This document shows positions 1 to 11,610 of a stretch of DNA of 64,000 nt, piece after piece; position 1 is the first letter of the stretch, and each line of letters opens with the position of its first letter. The notes beneath the pieces were generated by a model, which was not told where the DNA came from, made no database searches, and saw only the letters and a program-made list of their open reading frames with translations. The DNA is from Nocardioides sp. B-3. Lineage in GTDB: Bacteria; Actinomycetota; Actinomycetes; Propionibacteriales; Nocardioidaceae. The position numbers and the translations under genes were made by a program. The DNA lies in assembly GCF_024703895.1 (NCBI RefSeq), contig NZ_CP087968.1, positions 1,364,001-1,428,000 of the forward strand, in the 5' to 3' direction.

Positions 1-48
1 GCGACCGCAGAATGTGGGTCAGGCACCGCCCGGGGGCAACCAAGGGGC

Positions 49-842
49 TCAACCCTCGGAGTTGCCGGTCCCCTGCTCGCCGGGGGTGTGGGCGGTGTCG
101 CCCTGCTTGTTCTTGCCCCTCGTCGGCTCGGGTTTCAGGCGTCACCGTCTTGGTGATCACTTCCGCTCGGCCGGACGACGAGCTCGAACTGGACGTCCGT
201 GGGCTCACCGCCCAGTGCGGCCGCCTCCACGTGGTAGAAACCGGGCAGGGCCCAGTCCCGCTGCTCGGTGCAGCCCTCGTCGGAGCGGCGAGCCTGCTGC
301 CAGACGACCGTGACGGGCGCGTCCACGGCCTGCCGGACGACCACGTCCCGGGGGACGATGCTCGCCGGGCACTCGCGGCTCGACCAGATGGAGTCGTTGC
401 CCGAGGTGATCGAGACGGTGAGCGTCTCGGGCGAGACGCTCCAGGTGCATGCGGGGGTCGAGACGGTGCGCAGGTTCAGCGTGATCGGCACGTCGGTGTC
501 ACCGAGGGCCTCCGCCACCACCGGCGTGGCCACGATGTCGCTGCTCACGCAGGGCCCGGTCGGCTCGGCGAGCGGCGGCTCGGTCGGGGTCTGCTTCTTC
601 TTGCGCTTCTTCTTCACCGGTTCGGTGGTCACGGCCTCGGTCGGCGAGGTCGTGGTCGTCGCACCGGCGGTGGACGCCCGGTCGGAGCCACCGTCGGAGG
701 CGTCACTCAGACCACCCAGGAGCCTCGCGAAGAGCGCCACGAGCACCAGCGCCGTGCCGAGCAGCACGAGGCGTCGCGTCCAGTAGACGCGCGCGGGCAA
801 CGGGCCCGCGCGGCTGCAGGGGCGGGGAAGGCATGCGGACAC
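49..842 (-). CDS. hypothetical membrane-anchored protein
   Basis: Not a family I recognise. A hydrophobic segment of about 20 residues near the N-terminus (LVLLGTALVLVALFARLL) is followed by a Ser/Thr-rich stretch, a basic KKKRKKK run and a predicted extracellular domain with five or six cysteines. This looks like a type II membrane protein with an exported domain. The uninterrupted frame stops at 135, but shifting frame near 170 and again near 120 gives a lysine/glycine-rich tail ending at 49 with better codon use, so the C-terminus is probably frameshifted. The start is uncertain (GTG at 842 or a downstream codon). It is divergent from mutY. Confidence 0.55.
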
Positions 843-914
843 GGTAGACAACCAGGACGGCGCGATCCGGCTGCCACTCCGCGAGACCCCGCATCCCGCC
901 TAGGATCTGACGCG

Positions 915-1785
915 ATGAGCGACCTCCACGACCCCGTGCTCGGGTGGTACGACGAGCACGCGTGTGATCTCCCGTGGCGCTCGCCGTCCGCGTCGGCGTG
1001 GTCGGTGATGGTCTCCGAGTTCATGCTCCAGCAGACGCCCGTGGTTCGCGTGCTCCCTGTGCACGCGGCTTGGCTCACTCGCTGGCCCACCCCGGCGGCG
1101 CTCGCCGCCGAGTCCACGGGCGAGGCGGTGCGGATGTGGGGCCGGCTCGGCTACCCACGACGCGCGCTGCGCCTGCACGCGGCCGCCACGGCCATCGTCT
1201 CCGAGCACGGGGGCGAGGTGCCTGCGGCGTACGGCGACCTGCTGGCCCTGCCCGGCATCGGGGACTACACCGCGTCGGCGATCGCGAGCTTCGCCTTCGG
1301 GCAGCGGCACGTCGTGCTCGACACCAACGTCCGGCGAGTGTTCGCACGGGCGGTCAGCGGGGTCGAGTTCCCTCCGGCGTCGGTCAGCCGGGCCGAGCGC
1401 GAGCTCGCCACCGCGCTGCTGCCCGAGGACGAGCCCACCGCCGCGACCCGGGCCGTGGCGGTGATGGAGCTCGGCGCCCTCGTCTGCACCGCGCGCGACC
1501 CGCGTTGCGACGACTGCCCGATCGCCGACCGGTGCGCGTGGCTGGCGGCCGGGCGACCCGCTCACGACGGCCCCGCCCCGGCGCGGCCGGGCCCGGGACG
1601 GCACCGACCGCCAGTGCCGCGGGAAGATCATGGCGGTGCTGCGCGACGCCGACGGCCCGGTCCACTCCTCGCGCATCGATGCCGTCTGGCCGGACGACGT
1701 CCAGCGCGAGCGCTGTCTCGCCGGCCCGGTCGCCGACCGGCTGGTCGAGGTGGCCGGCCCGTCGGCGTACGCACTCCCCGGGTAG
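915..1785 (+). CDS. mutY: A/G-specific adenine DNA glycosylase MutY
   Basis: Base-excision repair enzyme that removes adenine mispaired with 8-oxoguanine. The N-terminal part carries SEFMLQQTP with the catalytic Glu, a helix-hairpin-helix (LPGIGDYTASA) followed by the catalytic Asp in VLDTNVRR, and the 4Fe-4S ligands in the pattern C-x6-C-x2-C-x5-C (CTARDPRCDDCPIADRC). Near 1590, in a C/G-rich run, the frame shifts; the rest (from about GKIMAVLRDADG to ALPG) continues to a TAG at 1783. Total length is about 290 residues, normal for actinobacterial MutY, which lack most of the MutT-like C-terminal domain. The ATG at 915 gives the expected N-terminus. Convergent with clpC. Confidence 0.93.
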
Positions 1786-1843
1786 TCCAGTGGCAGATGG
1801 CTGTCGAACTGGCCCGCGGGCGACCATCTGCCACTGAACTACC
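1780..1843. terminator. long inverted repeat between mutY and clpC (GTAGTTCAGTG family)
   Basis: The left arm 1781-1800 (GGTAGTCCAGTGGCAGATGG) and right arm 1824-1843 form a 20-bp stem with one mismatch and a 23-nt loop. The left arm overlaps the mutY stop codon. The position between converging genes suggests a bidirectional terminator. The arm start is shared with inverted repeats at 10879 and 20884. Confidence 0.7.
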
Positions 1844-1915
1844 GCGACGGGCGGCCCCCAAATGCACCCGGAGCCCCCGGCCGGGCTGGCCGGGGCTCCG
1901 GATGCTGCGCTGCAC

Positions 1916-4499
<2,584 letters not shown>

Positions 4500-4595
4500 G
4501 TGCGCTCCTCAATGTCTGTGGTCCGCGAAACCGCTGCGGACAGTGGGCTCAACGCCCGACTCCACCCTACGTGTTCCCACGATCCCAGCGGAGTC

Positions 4596-4612
4596 GTCCG
4601 CTATCAGCGAAC
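4596..4612 (-). promoter_or_regulatory. candidate ClgR operator upstream of clpC
   Basis: On the minus strand the sequence GTTCGCTGATAGCGGAC lies about 100 nt before the clpC start. Its core CGCTGATAGCG fits CGCYNANRGCG, the core of the published actinobacterial ClgR consensus; one flanking position deviates. ClgR activates clpC and clpP genes in Corynebacterium and Streptomyces. No clgR gene is in this window. Confidence 0.55.
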
Positions 4613-4632
4613 ACGGGTCGTGAGGTCACGCA

Positions 4633-4671
4633 GTACGGCGCCGCACCCTCGACGAGGGTGCGGCGCCGTAC
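4633..4671 (-). terminator. terminator hairpin after lsr2
   Basis: Perfect 18-bp inverted repeat (4633-4650 and 4654-4671) with a 3-nt loop, just beyond the lsr2 stop and before the clpC promoter region. Strong GC-rich stem without a clear U-tract, as is usual in high-GC actinobacteria. Confidence 0.8.
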
Positions 4672-4684
4672 GACGAGAGGTGGA

Positions 4685-5003
4685 TCAGTGTGCGGCGTCG
4701 TAGGCCTGCTGGATGTCACCGGAGATCCGGCCCCGCTCGGAGACGTCCATGCCCCGGCCCTTGGCCCACTCGCGCACGTCCTTGGTGTTGGTCGACGAAC
4801 CGGTGGCCTTGCGCCCCCTGCGCGCGCCACCCGTCACCCTGCGCGTGCCCGACATATCCGCTCAGCGCATTGCGCAGTGCCGACGCATTGCTGTCATTCA
4901 GATCGATTTCGTACGTCGTGCCATCGAGGCCGAACGTGACGGTTTCGTCTGCCTCACTGCCGTCGAGATCGTCGACGAGAATGATGTTGACCTTCTGTGC
5001 CAT
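4685..5003 (-). CDS. lsr2: Lsr2 nucleoid-associated protein (frameshifted in this sequence)
   Basis: H-NS-like DNA-bridging protein of actinobacteria that silences AT-rich DNA. The N-terminal dimerisation domain (MAQKVNIILVDDLDG, FGLDGTTYEIDL) is intact. Near 4845 the frame shifts; the C-terminal DNA-binding domain then reads REWAKGRGMDVSERGRI and ends YDAAH at 4685, with the RGR AT-hook-like motif that enters the minor groove. Combined length is about 105 residues, the family norm. It lies downstream of coaX with 98 nt between, so it probably has its own promoter. Confidence 0.93.
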
Positions 5004-5101
5004 GAATATTCCTCACGGGTGTTTGGGGTGTGGAAATGCGTCACCAAGTAAAGCCCCCTTTACCCCACTGAAGCAACACCTGTTGAAAACTTGTGCAAAC
5101 G

Positions 5102-5875
5102 TCAGGAATTGCGTTCGATGACGAGCCGCAATCCCTGCAACGTCAGCCGGGGCGAATGTGCGGTGAAACACGAGCATTCTTCGCGCACGAGCGGCGCGAG
5201 ATGGCCCGTGGAAATGACATTCACGTCGGCCGCCTCGACACCGAGCTCGGCAATCATCCTCGCGACCATGCCGTCCACCTGCGCCGCGGTCCCGAAGAGC
5301 ATTCCGCTCTGCAGCGCCTCGACGGTGTTCTTGGCGATCACGGATCGCGGCCGCAGGAGCTCGACCTTGCGCAGCTGCGCGCCGCGCCGCCCCGTGGCTT
5401 CGAGGGAGAGCTCGATGCCGGGCGCGATGGCGCCGCCGACGTACTGTCCGCTCGCGCTCACCACGTCGAAGGTGGTCGCGGTGCCGCCGAAGTCGACGAC
5501 AATCGCCGGACCGCCGAATTCATGGGCGGCAGCGAGCGCATTGATGATGCGGTCGGCGCCGACCTCGCGCGGATTGTCCATCAGCACCGGGACGCCCGTG
5601 CGCACTCCGGGCTCGACGACCACGCTGCGAATCCCCTCGAAATGCCGGGCCAGCATGTCGCGCCATTCGTGCAGCACCGCCGGGACGGTCGAACAGACGG
5701 CAATCGCATCAATGGTGCGGCCGGTTTCGGCGAGGAGTCCGCGCACGAGCACGGCCCATTCGTCGGAGGTACGGCGCTCGTCGGTCGAGACCCGCCAGTG
5801 CGCGACGACTTCCGCGCCCTCGAGAAGTCCCGGGACGGTGTCGGAATTGCCGATGTCGGCGGCGAGCAGGGTCAT
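5102..5875 (-). CDS. coaX: type III pantothenate kinase CoaX
   Basis: Phosphorylates pantothenate in the first step of CoA synthesis; the type III enzyme is of the ASKHA fold. The N-terminus has the phosphate-binding DIGNSDTV motif, followed by an RTGVPV segment, the AADRIINALAA motif and the DFGGTATTFDVV motif with the glycine-rich loop. At 257 residues it is full length. The ATG overlaps the nadC stop by four bases (ATGA), so it is the last gene of the DUF2520-panC-panD-nadB-nadC-coaX operon and acts on the pantothenate made by panC/panD. Confidence 0.96.
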   Translation of the reverse strand: MTLLAADIGNSDTVPGLLEGAEVVAHWRVSTDERRTSDEWAVLVRGLLAETGRTIDAIAVCSTVPAVLHEWRDMLARHFEGIRSVVVEPGVRTGVPVLMDNPREVGADRIINALAAAHEFGGPAIVVDFGGTATTFDVVSASGQYVGGAIAPGIELSLEATGRRGAQLRKVELLRPRSVIAKNTVEALQSGMLFGTAAQVDGMVARMIAELGVEAADVNVISTGHLAPLVREECSCFTAHSPRLTLQGLRLVIERNS

Positions 5876-6771
5876 TCGTCCACGAGATCCATGCCGATGT
5901 CGAACACCTTCACCGAATGCGTCAGGGCACCGACCGAGATGAAGTCGACACCGGTCTCGCCGACCTCGCGCGCCCGCTCGAGGGTGAGCCCGCCCGAGGC
6001 CTCGAGGACCGCGCGGCCGGCGTTGATCGCCACCGCCTCGGCCATCATCGGGCTGGACATGTTGTCGAGCAGGATGCGGTCGCAGCCCGCGTCGAGGAGC
6101 TCGCGCAGCTGGTCGAGGTCGGTCACCTCGACCTCGATCTGGAGGCCGGGGTAGGCCGCACGCACGGCTTCGAGGGCCGGCACGACGCCACCGGCGGCGA
6201 TGACGTGGTTGTCCTTGACCATCGCCATGTCGCTCAGCGAGAAGCGGTGGTTGACGCCGCCACCGCAGCGGACGGCGTACTTCTGGAGCGCGCGCCAGCC
6301 GGGCAGGGTCTTGCGGGTGTCGAGCACCCGGGCGTTGGTGCCCTCGAGCGCCTCGACCCAGTGCGAGGTGGCGGTCGCGACGCCGGACAGGTGGCTGGCG
6401 AAGTTGAGGGCGGTGCGCTCGGCGGTGAGCAGTCCGCGCGTCCGGCCGGCCACCCGCATGACGACGTCGCCCTCGGCCACCCGAGTGCCGTCGGCCACCC
6501 GATCGGTGATCTCGACCTCGTCACCCATGACGTAGCGGAAGACCATCGCGGCCACGCCCAGCCCGGCGACCACACCCGGCTCGCGCGCAGCGAAGTCGGC
6601 GCGTCCTCGGGCCTCGGCGGAGATGGTCGCGGCACTCGTGGTGTCGACCGCCCCGTTGGGGAGGTCCTCCTCGAGCGCGCGCACGATGTCGGCGTAGATC
6701 GCCGCCGGGTCGAGTCCCGCGGCGGACAGCTCGGTGACGAGGTCGGCCGGCAGTGCGGCATACGGGATCAT
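5872..6771 (-). CDS. nadC: nicotinate-nucleotide pyrophosphorylase NadC
   Basis: Quinolinate phosphoribosyltransferase, converting quinolinate and PRPP to nicotinate mononucleotide in de novo NAD synthesis. Visible motifs are LTAERTALNF, VLDTRKTLPGWR, KYAVRCGGGVNHR and the C-terminal ASGGLTLERAREVGETGVDFISVGALTHS. At 299 residues it is full length and in one frame. Start ATG at 6771 overlaps the nadB stop by four bases. No quinolinate synthase (nadA) is in the operon; it must lie elsewhere. Confidence 0.97.
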   Translation of the reverse strand: MIPYAALPADLVTELSAAGLDPAAIYADIVRALEEDLPNGAVDTTSAATISAEARGRADFAAREPGVVAGLGVAAMVFRYVMGDEVEITDRVADGTRVAEGDVVMRVAGRTRGLLTAERTALNFASHLSGVATATSHWVEALEGTNARVLDTRKTLPGWRALQKYAVRCGGGVNHRFSLSDMAMVKDNHVIAAGGVVPALEAVRAAYPGLQIEVEVTDLDQLRELLDAGCDRILLDNMSSPMMAEAVAINAGRAVLEASGGLTLERAREVGETGVDFISVGALTHSVKVFDIGMDLVDE

Positions 6772-8432
6772 GCGACTGCTCCTGTGGACGGGTCGGTGGA
6801 CGCGGCGGGCACGAACGACTGCTCGAGGCGACCGTCGACGAGGCGGGTGTCGATGTGACCGGCCCGGCTGACGTCGTCGCGGTCGGGGGAAGTCCTCGCG
6901 CCAGTGCGAGCCGCGGGTCTCCTCGCGCCGCAGCGCGGCTCCCGCGAGGGCGCTGCTGATGACCCGGAGGTTTGTCGTCTCCCAGCCATCGACACCCGGG
7001 ACGGCGTCGTGGTCGGCGTCGCGATCACCGAGCCAGTCGATGGCCTCGGCGATGCCGAGGGCGGTGCGCAGGACGCCCACACGGGTCGTCATCATGGCCT
7101 GCAGCTCGGGACGCTGGGCCCAGTCGACGAGGCCGTCGGAGCGCTTGTCCGACGCCGGCGTCGACCACGCGCGCAGCTCACCCGGCAGCACGTCGGCGAT
7201 CCGGCGGGAGAAGACGAGTCCTTCGAGGAGCGAGTTGGAGGCGAGCCGGTTGGCACCGTGTACGCCGCTGCACGTGACCTCTCCGGTGGCGTAGAGCCCG
7301 GGCACGCTCGAGCGACCGTGCAGATCTGTGGCGACGCCGCCGGACGCGTAGTGCTGGGCGGGTGCGACGGGGATGAGCTGGGTGACCGGGTCGACGCCGT
7401 GCTGGCGGCAGACCGCGAGGATGGTCGGGAAGCGCTTCTCCCAGAACTCCTTGCCGAGATGGCGGGCGTCGAGCCACATGTGCGGCTGGTCGGTCTCGAG
7501 CATCCGGCGGGTGATCGCCTTGGCGACGACGTCGCGGGGGCGAGGTCGGCGAGCTCGTGCTGGCCGACCATGAAGCGGTTGCCCTCGAAGTCGACGAGGA
7601 AGGCGCCCTCGCCACGGACCGCCTCGGAGATCAGCGGTTGCTGGCCCTGCGAGTCGGGGCCGAGGTACATCACCGTCGGGTGGAACTGGACGAACTCCGG
7701 GTCGCGCAAGGTGGCGCCCGCGCGCAGCGCGATCGCCATGCCGTCGCCGGTCGAGACGCTCGGGTTGGTGGACTGCGAGAACACTCGGCCGAGGCCGCCG
7801 CTCGCGAGCACGATCGCGCGACAGTGGGCGGCACCGACGCCGTCGCGCTGGCCCTCACCGAGCACGTGCAGGGTCACACCGGCCACACCGCCGTCGTCAG
7901 CGAGCAGCAGGTCGACGGCCAGCGCGTGCTGGATGACCTCGATCTCGGGCGCGCTCTCGATCGCGACGATCAGCGCGCGCTGGATCTCGGCCCCGGTCGC
8001 GTCGCCACCGGCGTGCGCGATGCGGTCGCGGTGGTGACCGCCCTCGCGGGTCAGCGACAGCTCGCCGTCGTGGTGGTCGAACTCGGTGCCGAGGGCGATC
8101 AGCTCGCGGACGGCGTCGGGCCCCTCGGTCACGAGCGCGCGGACTGCTTCGACGTCGCACGCCCCGGCGCCGGCAACGAGGGTGTCGACCGGGTGCTGGT
8201 CGGGGGTGTCACCGGGACCGAGCGCCGCCGCGATGCCGCCCCGGGCCCACTGCGTGGACCCGGCATTGAGGACGTCCTTGGTGACCACCAGGAGCTTGAG
8301 GCTCCGGTCGGCGGCGTGGATGCGCAACGCCGCGGTCAGCCCGGCGATGCCGGAGCCGATCACCACCACGTCGGCCCGGGTGGTCCACCCGGGCTCGGGT
8401 GCGGTCAGGCGGCCCGGCAGGCGTTCACTCAT
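6768..8432 (-). CDS. nadB: L-aspartate oxidase NadB (frameshifted in this sequence)
   Basis: FAD enzyme that oxidises aspartate to iminoaspartate for quinolinate synthesis. The N-terminus has the FAD-binding VVIGSGIAGLTAALR; then STQWARGGIAAAL, EGGHHRDRI and RVFSQSTNPS, and in the second frame the substrate-loop region HYASGGVATDLHGRSSVPGLYATGE and HGANRLASNSLLEG. Frame breaks at about 7535 (a C missing from the CCCCC run before RDVV) and 6890 (extra C in TTCCCCC). Joined length is about 555 residues, normal for actinobacterial NadB. Sits between panD and nadC. Confidence 0.94.
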
Positions 8433-8441
8433 CCGGGCAGG

Positions 8442-8858
8442 CTAGCGGGCGAGGAAGTCGCCGCGCGTCAGCGCGGGATCACCGAAGGTCTCGGCGGGGT
8501 CGAAGCCCGTCGCGAGCACCAAGTTGTCGGCGTCGACGAAGACGACGGCAGGCTTGTAGTCCTTTGCCTCCGCGGTCTCCATCTGGCCGTAGGCGATCAG
8601 GATGACCGTGTCGCCGGGGTGCACGAGTCGGGCCGCGGCGCCGTTGATGCCGATCACGCCCGAGCCGCGCTCGCCGGCGATCGTGTAGGTCTCGAGGCGG
8701 GCGCCGTTGGTGACGTCGACGATGTGGACGAGCTCGCCGGACAGCAGGTCTGCTGCGTCGAGGAGGTCCTCGTCGACCGTCACGGATCCGACGTAGTGGA
8801 GGTCCGCCCGGGTCACGGTGGCCCGGTGGATCTTGGACTTCATCATCGTGCGCAGCAT
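8442..8858 (-). CDS. panD: aspartate 1-decarboxylase PanD
   Basis: Pyruvoyl enzyme that makes beta-alanine for pantothenate. The precursor self-cleaves at Gly-Ser; here the site is [10 protein letters not shown] near residue 25. Other family motifs are the NGARLETY and [14 protein letters not shown] segments. 138 residues, full length. The ATG at 8858 overlaps the panC stop (TGATG), so translation is coupled with panC, whose product uses its beta-alanine. Confidence 0.97.
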   Translation of the reverse strand: MLRTMMKSKIHRATVTRADLHYVGSVTVDEDLLDAADLLSGELVHIVDVTNGARLETYTIAGERGSGVIGINGAAARLVHPGDTVILIAYGQMETAEAKDYKPAVVFVDADNLVLATGFDPAETFGDPALTRGDFLAR

Positions 8859-9774
8859 CAGCTGCTCCCTTCTTCTGTGGTCGAGCCCGCTGGGGTGCCC
8901 GCCGGAGTGGTGAAGTGGATGGGCATGTTGTCGATCAGGCGCGTGCTGCCCAGCCCGGGCGGCCACCGGGATCCGGCCTTCGCCGTTCTCCGGTGCCTCG
9001 CCGAGATCGATGCTGGTCAGCGCGAGGTAGTCGAGCTCGATCAGCGGCTCCGACTTGAGCACGCTCATCGCCGCCCATCGCGCTGCCGGCACGCCGTACG
9101 CCGCCCGCTCGCGCGCCGCGTGCAGCGCGCGGTTGAGGACGGTTGCGGCTTCGCGCTGCGCGGGGGTCGAGGTAGCGGTTGCGGCTGGACATCGCCGGGC
9201 CGTCGGCCTCGCGCATGGTCTCGGCGCCGACGACCTCGACGGGCAGGCACAGGTCGCGCACCATGGCGCGGATCAGCGCGAGCTGCTGGTAGTCCTTCTG
9301 GCCGAAGACCGCGACGTCGGGCTGGACGAGGCCGAAGAGCTTGGCGACCACAGTGAGGACGCCGCCGAAGTGGGTGGGCCGGGACTCGCCCTCGAGGATC
9401 GTGGCCAGCTTCCCCGGGTGCACCGTGACGCCGTCGCGGACCGAGTCATGGCCGAACCCACCGGCGTACATCTCCTCCACCGCGGGCGCGAAGACGACCC
9501 CGACACCGTTGGCCCCGCAGAGCTCGAGGTCCTCGGGCAGCGTGCGCGGGTAGCGGTCGAGGTCCTCTGTCGGCGCGAACTGCATCGGGTTGACGAAGAT
9601 GCTGACAACGACGACGTCGGCGTGCTCGGCGGCCTCGCGCATCAGGCTGGCGTGGCCCTCGTGCAAGGCGCCCATCGTGGGAACGAAGCCGATGCGCCTG
9701 CCCTCCTTGCGCGCGGTCGCGAGCAGGGCCGAGAGCTCCTCGCGGGTGTTGGCGAGGGTGGGGCTGGTGGTCAC
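8858..9774 (-). CDS. panC: pantothenate synthetase PanC (frameshifted in this sequence)
   Basis: Condenses pantoate and beta-alanine with ATP. Motifs: [19 protein letters not shown] with the HxGH-type nucleotidyltransferase site, [25 protein letters not shown] and the KMSKS-like MSSRNRYL. Frame shifts occur near 9175 and near 8960; the tail then runs to a TGA overlapping the panD ATG. The most natural start is GTG at 9774 ([14 protein letters not shown]). As read, the upstream gene continues in frame into panC with no stop between; see the DUF2520 entry. Confidence 0.93.
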
Positions 9775-10704
9775 GACCCGGGAGGTCCGGTTTCGTGACG
9801 GTCGCAGGGCGACCTCCTCAACCGCCGATGCGGATGGCTCGGCGGCGTCGAGGATCTGGCGCATCTTGGCTGCCCGGATCGGCAGCAGGCGACCGTCGGT
9901 GACGACGCGGTCGAGGGTGGCGCGAGCCATCGCGAGGTAGGAGGCGACGGTCTCCGGCGCGTTGGCGGTGATCTCGAAGAGGTGCGCTCGGACCGTCTCG
10001 ACGTCGCCGCGGACGATCGGACCGGTGAGCGCGGCATCGCCGTGGGCGAGCGCGTTGTCGAGGGCGGCGTTGAGCAGCGGGCGGAGCGTGTCGGCGGGGT
10101 TGTCACCGCCGGCGGCGGAGAGCATCTCCATCGCCCGGGTCACCAGCGTGACGAGGTGGTTGGCGCCGTGGGCGAGACCTGCGTGGTAGAGCGTGCGCTT
10201 GTCCTCGGGCACCCACATGGGGCGGCCGCCGAGGTCGGCGACGAGCTGCTCGGTGACGGCCCGCTCGCCCTCGCCGGCGGTGACGCCGAAGATCGCGTCG
10301 CGCAGCCGGGGCAGGTCGACCTCGGTGCCGGTGAACGTCATCGCCGGGTGCAGCGCGATCGTGCGCGCGCCGACGGCGGCGGCATCGGCCAGCACGGCGA
10401 GCCCGTGGGCACCGCTGGTGTGGACAACGAACTGGCCCTCGCGGATCGCGCCGCTCGCACTGAGCATCGCGACGACGTTGGGCAGCATGTCGTCGGGGAC
10501 GGTCAGGAGCAGCAGGTCGGCGGCGCGCGCAGCATCGCTGGGCTTCATCACCGGGGTGCCGGGAAGGAGGGACTCGATGCGGCCACGCGAGGCGTCGGAT
10601 TCACCGGCGGCGGCCACGATCTCGTGGCCCGCGGTGCGAAGCGCGGCGGCGAGGACGGCGCCGACGCGGCCAGCGCCAACGACACCCACACGGAAGTGAG
10701 TCAT
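9771..10704 (-). CDS. Rossmann-fold DUF2520 oxidoreductase-like protein
   Basis: The N-terminus has a Rossmann dinucleotide motif ([17 protein letters not shown]), the middle contains HTSGAHG and ALHPAMTF, and the C-terminal half has the GANHLVTL helix region typical of the Rossmann-like plus DUF2520 family often found next to panC in actinobacteria. Its substrate is not established. In the frame given there is no stop before panC, so a single 589-residue ORF results; a TGA that overlaps the panC GTG (9771-9773) is present one frame away, so a one-base indel near the gene end would explain the apparent fusion. First gene of the CoA/NAD operon. Confidence 0.85.
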
Positions 10705-10878
10705 GTGCGAACCCTTTCGTTCCAGTCCCGCCGACCACCCCTGGCGGGGCCGGTGTGGGTACCAGACTCGGTGCTCGATCTATTGCTCGTTGAGCGTACG
10801 CCGTCAGATTCCGCCCTGTGAACAGGAAGTGAACGTGACCTATCCGACACTGCGGCGTACGTCGGATTGCCGGTCCTC

Positions 10879-10938
10879 GGGTAGTTCAGTGCGGTTCCGT
10901 GGACTGGATCCAAGCCGCAAGGTCCCACTGAACTACCC
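10879..10938. repeat. inverted repeat of the GTAGTTCAGTG family
   Basis: Outer arms 10879-10891 (GGGTAGTTCAGTG) and 10926-10938 pair perfectly over 13 bp, with partly paired GC-rich sequence inside. It lies between the divergent starts of the DUF2520 gene and the gene at 11010, so it is not an obvious terminator. It is followed at 10948 by TTGTCCACA, which matches an actinobacterial DnaA box. Confidence 0.7.
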
Positions 10939-11009
10939 ACGGAGGGCTTGTCCACAGGCCGCGGATCGCTGGTCGACCAGAGGGGTCGTCGTTGCCTAGC
11001 GTCAGGCCC

Positions 11010-11604
11010 ATGAACTTCGCACTGCCCCTCGGGTGGACAGGCTTCTTCGACGAACACCAAGCGGCGCTGCATCTCGTGCTCGGCGGCACGACGACGGCGG
11101 CAACCGTGTCCCTTCGTCCGCCAGCGGATCCCCGTGGTGGCAACGTTCTCGACCGTCTCGGTGACTTCTTCGTGGCCGACACACACCGGCTCTCGCTGCA
11201 GTCGTGGCACGGAACCCCAGGGGCGGCTTCCGGTCGGCGCCGGTGCCTTGATCGGGGGACGCTCGGCGGCGCATGGCGAGGTCGCCAATGGTTCCTCGCT
11301 TGGACTCCGTCGTCGTCACCGCACGGGCGAGATCGTGCTCGACGGGCGCACCTACCGAGTGCGACACCTGTCGCGCTGGCGCGCGGTCGTGGAGGTCGAC
11401 GGGGAGCGGATCGCCGTACTCACGCGGCGGGTGCTGTCGCGTCGCACTCGCCCTCTCGACCGCACGCGGCTCCCGCGCGTGCGGACTTCTGTCGTGACCG
11501 AGGCCGACCAGCTCGCCGTGGTGATCGCCGCCAGCGTCATGGGCCCGCCGGGACGAACCGGGTTCTGGGGTGAGCTGGCGGACGACATCTCTCGGATCCC
11601 CTGA
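11010..11604 (+). CDS. hypothetical protein (frameshifted in this sequence)
   Basis: No family recognised. The first 70 or so residues (MNFALPLGWTGFFDEHQAAL onward) read in one frame; near 11215, in a CCCCAGGGG run, the better frame changes and continues as a basic, beta-rich segment (IVLDGRTYRVRHLSRWRAVV) to a TGA at 11604. Joined length is about 197 residues. No signal peptide or membrane segment. ATG at 11010 lies about 54 nt after a DnaA-box-like TTGTCCACA and a GTAGTTCAGTG inverted repeat. Its end is 6 bp from that of the convergent gene at 11611. Confidence 0.55.
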
Positions 11605-11610
11605 CGCCGG

